A stretch of DNA of 34,885 bases, taken from assembly GCA_036788195.1 (NCBI GenBank), contig DAIQNX010000032.1, positions 1 to 34,885 on the forward strand. Reading direction: 5' to 3'. A program made the position numbers and the translations under genes. Positions 8,440 to 16,507 of this stretch are shown here, one piece after another (position 1 is the stretch's first letter; every line of letters starts with the position of its first letter). Origin of the DNA: CALFXN01 sp937957815. Its GTDB lineage: Bacteria; Synergistota; Synergistia; Synergistales; Aminobacteriaceae. The notes below the pieces were generated by a model that was given only the letters and a program-made list of their open reading frames with translations, was not told the DNA's origin and did not search any database.

Positions 8440-9283
8440 CGGTCGGTTCAACTGGGGCTTTCTTTTTTTCTTCCTGCCTGTGGCGCTCTGGCTGCTGCTC
8501 CTGATCGTCCTGCCGCACCTGGAACTCCTTCGGCTCTCCTTCACGACGTCTCAGGGAGAAGGTTTCACGCTGGGCAACTACATGGCCTTTTTCAACGAGC
8601 CGATCTACTGGCTGACGTTCGTCAGGACGGCACTGTATTCGATTGTGGTCACTTTCATCGTAATGGTGGTCGCGCTTCCGGTCGCGTTCTACATCACGAA
8701 GGTCGCCCACGTCCGGATGAGCGGCTTCCTGATGGTTCTCGTCCTCGTTCCGTTCTGGGTGAGCGAGCTCATCCGCGTGTACGGATGGATCATACTGCTG
8801 CGTGAAAGCGGCGTGGTCAGCAGGTTGCTCGTTTCCGCCGGCCTGCTGCGGCAGCCCGTCGAGATGCTGTACAACGACGTCGCGATGGTCATGGGGCTCG
8901 TCTACACGAGTATGCTGTTCATGGTCGTTCCGGTCATCGGGGTCATGGATGCGCTCGACGACTCGCTCATCGAAGCCGCCTGTGATCTCGGAGCGTCGAA
9001 GGCCGCGATCTGGCGGACGATCATCATTCCTCACTGCACTCCGGGACTGGTTTCGGGCGGCATCATCGTCTTCATGCTCGTTCTCGGGAGTTATCTCACG
9101 CCGAACCTGATGGGCGGCAAGAACTCGCTTTGGTTTACCGAACAGATCTACAATCAGATCATCCTCTATTTCAACTGGAATCAGGGAGCTGCGTTCGGTT
9201 TCCTGTTGCTCGTTCTTTCCTCGCTGATCATCTGGGGAGCGCTCAGGCTCACGGGGCAGGGCCTGCGGGAGGTGGTCAAATGA
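8429..9283 (+). CDS. potB: Spermidine/putrescine-type ABC transporter, permease 1
   Basis: This 284-residue polytopic membrane protein has about six hydrophobic segments, the first at residues 8-32. The ATPase-contact EAA loop is visible as EAACDLGASKAAIWRTIIIPHCTPG near 180-205. It is the PotB-type half of the channel. Its start overlaps the end of potA (GGAAG as ribosome binding site) and its stop overlaps the potC start as ATGA. Confidence 0.93.
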   Translation: MGNSGRFNWGFLFFFLPVALWLLLLIVLPHLELLRLSFTTSQGEGFTLGNYMAFFNEPIYWLTFVRTALYSIVVTFIVMVVALPVAFYITKVAHVRMSGFLMVLVLVPFWVSELIRVYGWIILLRESGVVSRLLVSAGLLRQPVEMLYNDVAMVMGLVYTSMLFMVVPVIGVMDALDDSLIEAACDLGASKAAIWRTIIIPHCTPGLVSGGIIVFMLVLGSYLTPNLMGGKNSLWFTEQIYNQIILYFNWNQGAAFGFLLLVLSSLIIWGALRLTGQGLREVVK

Positions 9284-10137
9284 TCCGCTCGCTGCCGTCG
9301 TCGAAGGCCTACAGGGGCTCGTTCCATCTCTTCGTCGTCGTCTATTTCCTCATCCTGTTCGCGCCGCTCGTCGTGACGATGGTTCTGGCGTTCAATGACT
9401 CGATGTTCCCGTCATTGCCGTGGGAGGGGTTCACGCTCGACTGGTTCTTCGGGGACGGTCCGCAGAAGTACGGCATCTTCCACGACGAGACAAACCTGCG
9501 CAGCCTCGCGACGTCATTCCGGGTCGCGCTTGCCGTGACCGTATTCTCGACATTTTTCGGCACCTGCGCCGCGTTCCTGTTCGAACAGGAGAATTTTCGG
9601 TTCAAGAGCGCGCTGTATTTCCTCATGATCGCGCCGCTTGTCATCCCCGGAGTCATCCTCGGCATTTCGATCCTGATGTTCGCGAATACGGTGGGAGTCG
9701 CGATCGAGAACCTCTTCGGCGTCTACGTGACGTGGCTCGTTCCGGGCTTCTGGCTCGTTGTCATCGGGCAGACGTCGTTCATCTCGACGATCATGGCGCT
9801 CGTCGTCTCCGCGCGGCTCAGAAAATTCGACCGGACGCTCGAGGAGGCGGCCTACAACCTCGGCGCGAACCGGGCGGAGGTTCTGTGGTTCATCACGCTC
9901 CGGTATCTCCGCCCGTCGATCATCGGCGGGGCGGCGGTCGCGTTTCTGATGTCGTTCGAGAACTTCAACACGACCATCTTCACGGTGGGGTCGCAGGCGA
10001 CGCTGCCGATCAACATGTATATGCAGGTCCGCGACGGATCGACCCCCGTGATCAACGCGATCTCGTTCCTCCTGATCACGGGCACTTCGATCTTCGCGGT
10101 AGTCAATCTCTACGCGAAACGGGACAGGACAAGCTGA
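9280..10137 (+). CDS. potC: Spermidine/putrescine-type ABC transporter, permease 2
   Basis: This 285-residue permease has an N-terminal membrane segment (residues 12-36) and five further hydrophobic stretches. An EAA loop reads EEAAYNLGANRAEVLWFITL near 187-206. The ATG at 9280 overlaps the potB stop and follows GGGAGGTGG. A longer upstream ATG (9130) would read through potB in another frame and is rejected. This is the last gene of the operon; a hairpin shared with the convergent neighbour follows. Confidence 0.93.
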   Translation: MIRSLPSSKAYRGSFHLFVVVYFLILFAPLVVTMVLAFNDSMFPSLPWEGFTLDWFFGDGPQKYGIFHDETNLRSLATSFRVALAVTVFSTFFGTCAAFLFEQENFRFKSALYFLMIAPLVIPGVILGISILMFANTVGVAIENLFGVYVTWLVPGFWLVVIGQTSFISTIMALVVSARLRKFDRTLEEAAYNLGANRAEVLWFITLRYLRPSIIGGAAVAFLMSFENFNTTIFTVGSQATLPINMYMQVRDGSTPVINAISFLLITGTSIFAVVNLYAKRDRTS

Positions 10138-10155
10138 ACCGTGGCCAACCCAGCG

Positions 10156-10186
10156 GGCGGCCGGTCACTCGGGGTTTCCGGCCGCC
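10156..10186. terminator. Hairpin between convergent potC and DUF1667 gene
   Basis: GGCGGCCGG (10156-10164) pairs with CCGGCCGCC (10178-10186) across a 13-base loop. It overlaps the last codons of the minus-strand gene and begins 18 bases after potC. Neither side has a T-tract, so bidirectional termination is only plausible. Confidence 0.45.
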
Positions 10187-10548
10187 TCGAGGGTGCGCGA
10201 CGCGATGATGTCGACGCCTGTGCCGCAGACATCCGCCGCGATGACCTGCCCGACGACGATGGGGGCTGGGACGACGAGTCGCGCGATTTTGCGGGAGATG
10301 TCGAAGAGACGACCCTTCGGAACGGCCTCCCGGCTTCGCACGGGGCAGACCGGGAGTTTCCCTCCCGAGACGCGGACCGTCGTCGCGAAGACGCGGACCG
10401 GGTTCGCGATCTCAGCCTTTGCGAACGCGAGCGCCCGGGGACACCCGTTCCCTTCCACCAATATTAGTTCCTTCCCGTCGACGGTGATCTTGAGGTCGCA
10501 TCCGACCGGGCACCCCACGCAGATCATGTTCAGAACCCGCTGTTCCAT
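10165..10548 (-). CDS. DUF1667 family protein (cysteine-rich partner of GlpA/GlpB-like flavoproteins)
   Basis: This 127-residue protein opens with MICVGCPVGCDL, a CxxCxxxC motif, followed by NGCPRA near 36 and a VCPV segment near 73. That is the DUF1667 pattern, and the Cys set suggests an Fe-S or metal site. In many anaerobes this gene is the third member of a cluster with an FAD dehydrogenase and an NAD(P)/FAD oxidoreductase, exactly as here. The ATG at 10548 is preferred because GGAGG is ten bases upstream. An ATG at 10557 overlaps the previous stop as ATGA but has GGAGG only one base away. A role in electron transfer for glycerol-3-phosphate oxidation is inferred from context. Confidence 0.85.
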   Translation of the reverse strand: MEQRVLNMICVGCPVGCDLKITVDGKELILVEGNGCPRALAFAKAEIANPVRVFATTVRVSGGKLPVCPVRSREAVPKGRLFDISRKIARLVVPAPIVVGQVIAADVCGTGVDIIASRTLEAAGNPE

Positions 10549-10553
10549 CGGAA

Positions 10554-11810
10554 TCATGCCTCCACGACGTCGATCGTGACGCTCGTGACGCTTTCCGGCA
10601 ACCTCCGGAGGTCGTCGCGGGTCAGATGGATTTCGTTCATCTCGCCGGGGCGGACGTAGCGGCGCGTCTGGGAGAAAAGCCCGTGCTCCGCGACGACGCG
10701 GCAGTGCCGCTCGATCGGACGCGCGACGCGGAAGTAGACCGTGACGTCGCCCTCTCCCGTGATGAACTGGGGCGAGAAGAGACGGACGATGCTGCTTCCC
10801 CGGATGTCGATTCTCCGCCGGGGCGCCCGGAGCGATCCGGCGGCATAGAGCGCCGCGTTGCGCCCCGCCGCGAACCCTTCCTGGCTGACCCAGTCGGCGA
10901 GATCGTAGACGATGACGACATTCCCGGCCGCGAAAACGGACGGAAGCGACGTCTGGTACATCTCGTCGATGACCGGGCCGTTCGTGACCGGATCGATGGC
11001 GATCCCCGCCATCCGGGAGAGTTCGTTCTCGGGGATGAGGCCGACGGCGAGGAGCAGCGTGTCGCAGGGGACGAACCGCTCCGTTCCCGCGACGGGGGCG
11101 CGACGGTTGTCGACCTGCGACACGGTGACCCCTTCGAGGCGGTCCTGTCCGTGGACGCGGGTGACGGCGTGTTTCAGATAAAAGGGGATTCCGTAGTCGT
11201 CGATGCACTGGGCGATGTTGCGCCGCAATCCGCCGGCCCACGGCATGAGTTCGAAGACGCCTTCGACGCGCGCTCCCTCCCAGACGAGGCGGCGGGCCAT
11301 GATGAGGCCGATGTCGCCCGAACCGAGGATGACGGCCCTGTGTCCCGGCATGAAACCCTCCATGTTCACGAATCGCTGCGCCGTCCCCGCCGTGTAGATT
11401 CCGGCCGGTCGGCTCCCCGGGATGTTGATCGCCCCGATCGGGCGCTCGCGGCACCCCATCGCGAGCACGGTCGCCCCCGGGATGACCCGGAAGACCCCGC
11501 GTCCGGGAGTCATGACGTCGAGACTGCCGTCGGATCTCATTCCGAAGACCATCGAGTTCGTCATGAAGCGGACGCCCGCGTCATGGGCACGTCCGATCCA
11601 CCGGTGCATGAACTCCGGTCCCGTGAGCTCCTCCTTGAACGTATGGAGGCCGAATCCCGGATGGATGCACTGCTGGAGGATGCCCCCGAGATCCCAGTCC
11701 CGTTCGAGGACGAGGACGTCCCGCGCACCCGCCTCTCTCGCACCGATGGCCGCAGCGACGCCCGCGGGACCTGCGCCGATGACCGCAACGTCGACTCTGA
11801 TGTCGTTCAT
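10554..11810 (-). CDS. NAD(P)/FAD-dependent oxidoreductase, GlpB-like subunit
   Basis: This 418-residue flavoprotein has the FAD motif GAGPAG (12-17) with the acidic end of beta-2 in VLVLERD, a second dinucleotide fold at GSGDIG near 165, and a C-terminal FAD ribityl segment ending VFAAGNVV near 305. It belongs to the pyridine nucleotide-disulphide oxidoreductase superfamily but lacks a redox-active CxxxxC pair next to the FAD motif (it has LGGILQQC). In clusters of this type it passes electrons between the GlpA-like dehydrogenase and a carrier. It overlaps the upstream gene by ATGA (11807-11810) and ends at the start of the DUF1667 gene. Confidence 0.87.
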   Translation of the reverse strand: MNDIRVDVAVIGAGPAGVAAAIGAREAGARDVLVLERDWDLGGILQQCIHPGFGLHTFKEELTGPEFMHRWIGRAHDAGVRFMTNSMVFGMRSDGSLDVMTPGRGVFRVIPGATVLAMGCRERPIGAINIPGSRPAGIYTAGTAQRFVNMEGFMPGHRAVILGSGDIGLIMARRLVWEGARVEGVFELMPWAGGLRRNIAQCIDDYGIPFYLKHAVTRVHGQDRLEGVTVSQVDNRRAPVAGTERFVPCDTLLLAVGLIPENELSRMAGIAIDPVTNGPVIDEMYQTSLPSVFAAGNVVIVYDLADWVSQEGFAAGRNAALYAAGSLRAPRRRIDIRGSSIVRLFSPQFITGEGDVTVYFRVARPIERHCRVVAEHGLFSQTRRYVRPGEMNEIHLTRDDLRRLPESVTSVTIDVVEA

Positions 11811-13291
11811 CGGGATGCCTCCCTGAACCAGTAGTCCTTCGTCTTGCCGACGAGGTATCGGGAGTGTCCGCCGTGCCGCGTGATTTCCTCCGGGGAGACG
11901 CCGAGCTCCCGGGCGAGGATGTCGATGACGCGCGGACAGCAGAATCCTCCCTGGCAGCGCCCCGCTCCGGCGCGCGTCCAGATCTTGATGCCCGCCACGG
12001 TCCGCGCTCCCCGGCGGATGGCCTCGACGACCTGCCCCTCGGTCACCATTTCGCAGCGGCAGACGATCTGGGCATAGCGCGGATCGTCCGCCGCGAGGCG
12101 CGCCTTCTCCCCGAACGGGAGCGATTCGAACCGGGGGATGTGTTTCCGTTCCGGGACGAATGCGGTGTTCGGCGCGAACGTGATGCGGCGACCGAGCGTT
12201 TCTTTCATGAGGTCGACGATATGTCGGGCGATCGCGGGCGCGCTCGTGAGTCCGGGGGATTTGATCCCGGCTGCGTTCACGAAGCCGAGGGGTCGTCGGA
12301 CGACGTCGAGGATGAAGTCCTGCGAGTCAGCGTTTGCGCGGAGCCCGGAGAAGGTCGTGATCGCCATGTTGAGCGGAATTCCCGGGACGAGACGTCGCGC
12401 GTCGGCGAGCGTTTCCGCGAGTCCGGCCGCGGTCGTCGACGTGTCCTCCCTGCTCTGCTGGACGGTCGACGTCGGGCCGATGAGGAGATTGCGCTCGGCC
12501 GTCGGGGCGACAGTGACGCCCTTTCCCTTCTCGGGGGTCGGGCAGGCGAAGAGGAATGACCGGACGAGTCCGTCGGAGTTCTTGTCGAAGAGATAGTATT
12601 CGCCCCTGACCGGGGTGATCGAAAAACTATCGTCTCCGGCCATTTTCGCGACGGTGTCCGAATGGACGCCTGCGGCGTTGACGATCGTCCGCGCACGCAT
12701 CGTCCCGCGGTTGGTCACGACGCCCTCGACCTCCGATCCGTCGGGGGAGAGAAGAATGCCGCGGAGTTCCGTTTCGAGGAAGAGTTCCGCGCCGTTCTGC
12801 TGGGCGTTGTCAATAAAGGCGAGAACGGCTTCGAAGTTGTTGACGATGGCACCCGTCGGTGCGTGCAGCGCGAAGCGGACGCCGGGCGAGACGTTCGGCT
12901 CCCGCGAGCGGAGCGCGTCGCCGTCGACGATCGAAAGCTCCGGAACGCCGTTGCGCTTCCCCTGGTCGAGAAGGTTCCGGAGGATTTTCAGGTCTCCGTC
13001 GCCAAAGCCGCAGACATACGAACCGCACTCGAGGAGTGTGATGTCGAGCGGTTCCGCGAGCTCGTGGTAGAGACGGTTGCCCGGGACGCAGAAGCGGGAT
13101 TTCACCGTCCCCGGCTGATCGTCGAACCCCGCGTGGATCATGGCGCTGTTCGCGCGGCTCGCGCCCGACGGGATGTCGGAGGCCCTGTCGATGACGGCGA
13201 CCTTCATCGCGTATGCCGACAATTCCCTCGCGAGCGTCGCTCCGATGATTCCAGCGCCTACGATGAGAACGTCATAGACCGTTTCGGACAT
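11807..13291 (-). CDS. GlpA-like FAD-dependent glycerol-3-phosphate dehydrogenase with BFD [2Fe-2S] domain
   Basis: This 494-residue protein has a DAO-family FAD domain (GAGIIG at 12-17, conserved SRANSAMIHAGFD near 47-59). A bacterioferritin-associated-ferredoxin-like domain follows at about 408-465, with cysteines CRC (411-413) and CQGGFC (446-451). E. coli GlpA has the same order and oxidises glycerol-3-phosphate to dihydroxyacetone phosphate under anaerobic conditions. A glycerophosphodiester phosphodiesterase is encoded directly upstream and would supply that substrate. Other DAO+BFD enzymes act on hydroxy acids, so the substrate remains inferred. GGGGGTG lies eight bases before the ATG. 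Confidence 0.87.
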   Translation of the reverse strand: MSETVYDVLIVGAGIIGATLARELSAYAMKVAVIDRASDIPSGASRANSAMIHAGFDDQPGTVKSRFCVPGNRLYHELAEPLDITLLECGSYVCGFGDGDLKILRNLLDQGKRNGVPELSIVDGDALRSREPNVSPGVRFALHAPTGAIVNNFEAVLAFIDNAQQNGAELFLETELRGILLSPDGSEVEGVVTNRGTMRARTIVNAAGVHSDTVAKMAGDDSFSITPVRGEYYLFDKNSDGLVRSFLFACPTPEKGKGVTVAPTAERNLLIGPTSTVQQSREDTSTTAAGLAETLADARRLVPGIPLNMAITTFSGLRANADSQDFILDVVRRPLGFVNAAGIKSPGLTSAPAIARHIVDLMKETLGRRITFAPNTAFVPERKHIPRFESLPFGEKARLAADDPRYAQIVCRCEMVTEGQVVEAIRRGARTVAGIKIWTRAGAGRCQGGFCCPRVIDILARELGVSPEEITRHGGHSRYLVGKTKDYWFREASR

Positions 13292-13347
13292 TCACGGAAC
13301 ACCCCCGTTTGGAGCCTCGCATTGCTCGTTGACAGGACAGATCACGC

Positions 13348-14064
13348 TCACGCGTCAGCGAGACATCTGTCCGGGTAGTTCGTGATGACGATGTCGACGC
13401 CGGCCGACCGAAGTTCTCCGGCGCGTTCTTTCGTATTGACGGTCCAGCAGGCGACCTTCAGGCCGTGCCCGTGGGCGTCGCGGATCATTTCGGGAGAGAC
13501 GTACTCGTGCGCGGGGTGGAGACTGTACAGTCCGAGGCTGTGGGCGTCGGCGTAACCCGCGGGATCGAGGAGGAGGGCTTCGTAGAGCATTCCGAGCCGG
13601 ACCGACGGGACGAGCGCGGCGATCCTCCGGAGACATTCGTGGTTGAACGACGAGACGATGATGTTTCCGCAGTCTCCGTTCCGCTGCAGGATCGCGGCGA
13701 CACGTTCCTCGAGCCCCGGCCGGTCGTCGGCCCGGCTCTTGAGTTCGAGGTTCAGCGTCAGGTTCCTGGGCAGGAGCTCGAGAACCTCTTCGAGCGTGGG
13801 AACCTTCTCCCCGGCGAAATCGCCCGAGAACCAGCGCCCCGCGTCGAACGCACGGATTTCCGGAAGCGTGAGGTCCCGGATGTCGCCCCGTCCGTTCGTG
13901 GTTCGTCCGGCGGACCAGTCGTGATGAATCACGACCGCTCCGTCGGCCGTCAGCTGGGCGTCGCATTCGAAGCCCGCGCACCCCTGGCGGATGGCGAGGG
14001 AGAACGCCGCGAGCGTATTTTCGGGAGCGTGTCCCGACGCCCCGCGATGACCGAAAACGAGCAT
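13348..14064 (-). CDS. Glycerophosphodiester phosphodiesterase (UgpQ-type, cytoplasmic)
   Basis: This 238-residue GDPD-family TIM barrel has catalytic and metal residues in GHRGASG (5-11), PEN (14-16), FECDAQLT (32-39), the HHD triplet near 47 and LNLELKS near 110. It hydrolyses glycerophosphodiesters, products of phospholipid turnover, to an alcohol and sn-glycerol-3-phosphate. There is no signal peptide, so it acts in the cytoplasm on imported or internal substrate. It lies 56 bases before the GlpA-like gene and 27 bases after the flavodoxin-fold gene, in one probable operon. Confidence 0.92.
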   Translation of the reverse strand: MLVFGHRGASGHAPENTLAAFSLAIRQGCAGFECDAQLTADGAVVIHHDWSAGRTTNGRGDIRDLTLPEIRAFDAGRWFSGDFAGEKVPTLEEVLELLPRNLTLNLELKSRADDRPGLEERVAAILQRNGDCGNIIVSSFNHECLRRIAALVPSVRLGMLYEALLLDPAGYADAHSLGLYSLHPAHEYVSPEMIRDAHGHGLKVACWTVNTKERAGELRSAGVDIVITNYPDRCLADA

Positions 14065-14091
14065 GATCAGGCGCCTTCTTTCGTCGAGTGA

Positions 14092-14724
14092 TTACCACCG
14101 GGCCGCAAGACGCTCGACGGATCCGAGCGCCTCTTCGAGAATGTCGTCCGCGGCATCCCGGCGGATATCGAGCTCTTCCACAGGGAACGACTGAAAATCC
14201 GCTATTCCGAACAGGGTGCACAACCCCCGGAGATATTCCGAACCGAAGTCGAACGCTCCGATGACCCCCCCGGCCGTCGTCACGTAGAGCAGCTTCTCCG
14301 CCCTGCAAAGTCCTCTCGGGCCGGTCTCCGAGTATCGGAAGGTGATTCCGCAGACGGAGACGTTCTCAAGGTAGATCTTGAGAAGAGACGGAAACATGAG
14401 ATCCCAGTACGGCGCTCCGACGAGGATCCTGTCGGCTTCGGCGAACCGGATCGCGTGGACGAACATGTCGTTCGTCATCGCCCCTTCGGCGAGCAGGGCG
14501 TCCCGCTTCGTGATCCGTTCGAAGGAAAGCGGCGCAAGGGTCTCATCCCTGAGCGGAAGAACAGATACGCGCGCGTCGGGATTGCGGCGGCGGTATTCCG
14601 CGAGAAATCGGGAACAAACGCGATGGGTTCTCGAAATATCAGGCGGTCGTATTGAACCGTCGATGAACAGGATGTTGATGGAATCATCTCCCCGCGACCG
14701 AACGCCGGTTTCCCTGATTTTCAC
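14092..14724 (-). CDS. NAD(P)H-dependent FMN reductase / flavodoxin-fold protein (AcpD-like)
   Basis: Up to 210 residues. The fold is recognisable from ILFIDGSIRP (beta-1 and phosphate loop), DRILVGAPYWDLMFPSLLKIYLE (the NAPMYN-like flavin loop of azoreductases) and LLYVTTAGG. These enzymes reduce FMN, quinones or azo compounds with NAD(P)H. The N-terminus is uncertain. GTG at 14724 is the only standard start upstream, yet a good -10 element sits only about eight bases before it, and residues 1-16 are not part of the fold. The transcript may be nearly leaderless, or a non-standard ATC start near 14679 after GGGGAGATG may be used. It is first in the GDPD/Glp operon. Confidence 0.75.
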   Translation of the reverse strand: MKIRETGVRSRGDDSINILFIDGSIRPPDISRTHRVCSRFLAEYRRRNPDARVSVLPLRDETLAPLSFERITKRDALLAEGAMTNDMFVHAIRFAEADRILVGAPYWDLMFPSLLKIYLENVSVCGITFRYSETGPRGLCRAEKLLYVTTAGGVIGAFDFGSEYLRGLCTLFGIADFQSFPVEELDIRRDAADDILEEALGSVERLAARW

Positions 14725-14731
14725 CGGGGAA

Positions 14732-14761
14732 AGTATAGCACCTGCGGGGGATGAAGGTCAT
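14732..14761 (-). promoter_or_regulatory. Extended -10 promoter for the FMN reductase/GDPD/Glp operon
   Basis: On the minus strand TGCTATACT (14740-14732) is a near-consensus extended -10. ATGACC (14761-14756) is a moderate -35 at 18 bases. The predicted start of transcription, about 14725, is one or two bases before the GTG start codon. Confidence 0.55.
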
Positions 14762-14775
14762 ACGGGACAGCATGA

Positions 14776-15483
14776 CGCGACACGGCGAAGCTCGGATTCG
14801 TCATGATTCTTCTCGGGTACGGCGGAGCGATGTGGACGCAGCAGATTGTCCCTTCCGGCGTCACGTCGCTGATTCTCTCGGTCGAACCGCTCTGGTTCTT
14901 CGTGATGGACTGGCTGTTCTTCCGGGCGGTGCGGCCGAACCTCCTCGAATGGATCGGATTGACGCTCGGCTTCGCCGGGACGTTCTATCTCGCGTTCGGG
15001 CAAGGAGCCGTGAGCTTCGAAGCCATTCCGGGGTACAGAACCGGAATGATCGTCGTCTTCATGAGCAGCCTCGGGTGGGTCTTCGGGTCGCTGCTGTCGC
15101 GCAGGATCCGGATTTCCCGATCTCCGTCGCTCGGGATCGCGATGCAGATGATCGCGGTCGGAATCCTGATGCTGGCGTTGAGCCTTCTCTTCGGGGAATG
15201 GGGCCGTTTTTCGGCACAAACGGTCAGCGTCCGGTCATGGCTCGCACTCGGATACCTCATTACGTTCGGCTCCCTGATCGCGTTCTCGGCATTCGCCTGG
15301 CTGCTTCGCGTGGAGCCGGCGTCTCGCGTCGCCACTCACGGGTTCGTCAACCCGGTCGTCGCAGTTGTCCTCGGGTGGGCGTTCGCAGACGAGCAGCTGA
15401 CCGCGCCGATGATCGCCGCTGCGGCTGTCGTGGTCCTTTCCGTCGTCCTCATTACCTTCTCTCGAAGAACCGGGGAGGCGTGA
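14776..15483 (+). pseudogene. DMT-superfamily (EamA/YedA-like) permease, 5'-truncated
   Basis: The frame encodes about 226 residues from ATG 14803 with seven or eight hydrophobic segments. It matches the second half of the first EamA repeat and the whole second repeat (VPSGVTSLILSVEPLW, then GSLIAFSAFAWLL and VNPVVAVVLGW). Family members have ten helices in about 290-300 residues, so roughly the first 70 are missing. An in-frame TGA at 14773 closes the frame upstream. No ribosome binding site precedes ATG 14803, and the 5' boundary abuts the divergent promoter at 14732-14761. The most likely reading is a remnant left by a deletion; a short functional permease is less likely. Confidence 0.7.
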
Positions 15484-15506
15484 GGCGGCCAGTACGACGT
15501 CCCGAG

Positions 15507-16390
15507 CTACCCGCCGAAAACCTGTTCCACGCGTCTCGCGAGCCGGACGATCGGGGGCCAGTCGTGCCGTGAGATATCCTGGCCGTGGGCGAGGTCGTTG
15601 CGCAGGGATTCGAGGTCGACGGACGCGCTCTTCGCGGCTGACGCGGTCGCGAATCCGGCGGCGCGNNNNNNNNNNNNNNNNNNNNNNNNNNNNNNNNNNN
15701 NNNNNNNNNNNNNNNNNNNNNNNNNNNNNNNNNNNNNNNNNNNNNNNNNNNNNNNNNNNNNNNNNGCGGCGCGTCGCTTCCTCCGATATCCTCCCGGGCG
15801 AGGTAGTCCGTGACGACCCCTTTGCGGCGAACGCCGAAGACGGGCGCGGAAAACGCGTCCGACGTGAAGGCCGCGCTCGCGAGCGATTCGACGTCGATCG
15901 AGAGAAGAGGTTCCTGGATATTCCGGGCCGCGAAGGCTCCCGTGAAGAGCTTGATGCCGCGCCGTCCCGGGGAGATTCTCCGGGACAGAAGGCGCAACAG
16001 TTCCTGTTCGTCGTCTTCGTCGTCGGTCTCCGCAGCCGCCTCTTTCGCGAGCAGCGCCTCGCACGAACGCATCTTTTTCTCCGCCATGGCGTAGAGGCGG
16101 GAATCCCCCTCGTGAAGAATTTCCAGAAGAAGCGCCATCTCCCGGATGAAGACGCGCCCGAACTTCGGGTCGTTGCGGCAGATATCCCCGCAGTTGTCGA
16201 CGAGATCCGTGAGCTTGACGGTTTTCGCTCTCGGAGACGCCTGCGCGGTATGTTTCCTGTCGATTTCCTTGCGCACCGCGCGGTTGCCGTCCCCGGGGCG
16301 GCTGACCTCCGGATGTGAGGATGAATGCGCTTCAAAGGACTGACGAACACTGACCGTTTCTTTTGAATCCAGCCGTTTTCGATTGTACAA
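15507..16390 (-). CDS. Uncharacterised protein with C-terminal HEPN-like RNxxxH motif (interrupted by assembly gap)
   Basis: The N-terminal part (16390-15766) is polar, then helical, with a DLVDNCGDIC..PKFGRVF segment, an acidic TDDEDDE run and a SAPVFGVRRKGVVTDYL stretch resembling a CBS-domain strand. After the 100-N gap the C-terminal part (15665-15507) reads in another frame, which is expected because the gap length is arbitrary. It ends in LRNDLAHGQDI and HDWPPIVRLA. R-N-x3-H is the signature of HEPN-type helical domains, and I recall similar C-termini in uncharacterised CBS-domain proteins. TTG at 16390 is preferred as start because GGAGGG lies six bases upstream; GTG at 16429 is the alternative. 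Function is unknown. Confidence 0.65.
15666..15765. other. Assembly gap of 100 N
   Basis: Exactly 100 unknown bases, the usual placeholder for a scaffold join of unknown size. It falls inside the minus-strand HEPN-motif gene, and reading frames cannot be carried across it. Confidence 0.98.
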
Positions 16391-16507
16391 CGACGACCCT
16401 CCGTTGAGCCCGGGAAATGGATATCGCACTTTCTGCTATGCTATTTGCATCGAATCCGGAATAAAGAGATTTGCCGGATAGAAATGAAATTCGGGAGGCT
16501 ATGGTCT

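Noticed and set aside
15566..16318. Plus-strand ORFs running through the N gap
   Set aside because: They depend on reading across unknown bases and have no recognisable content.
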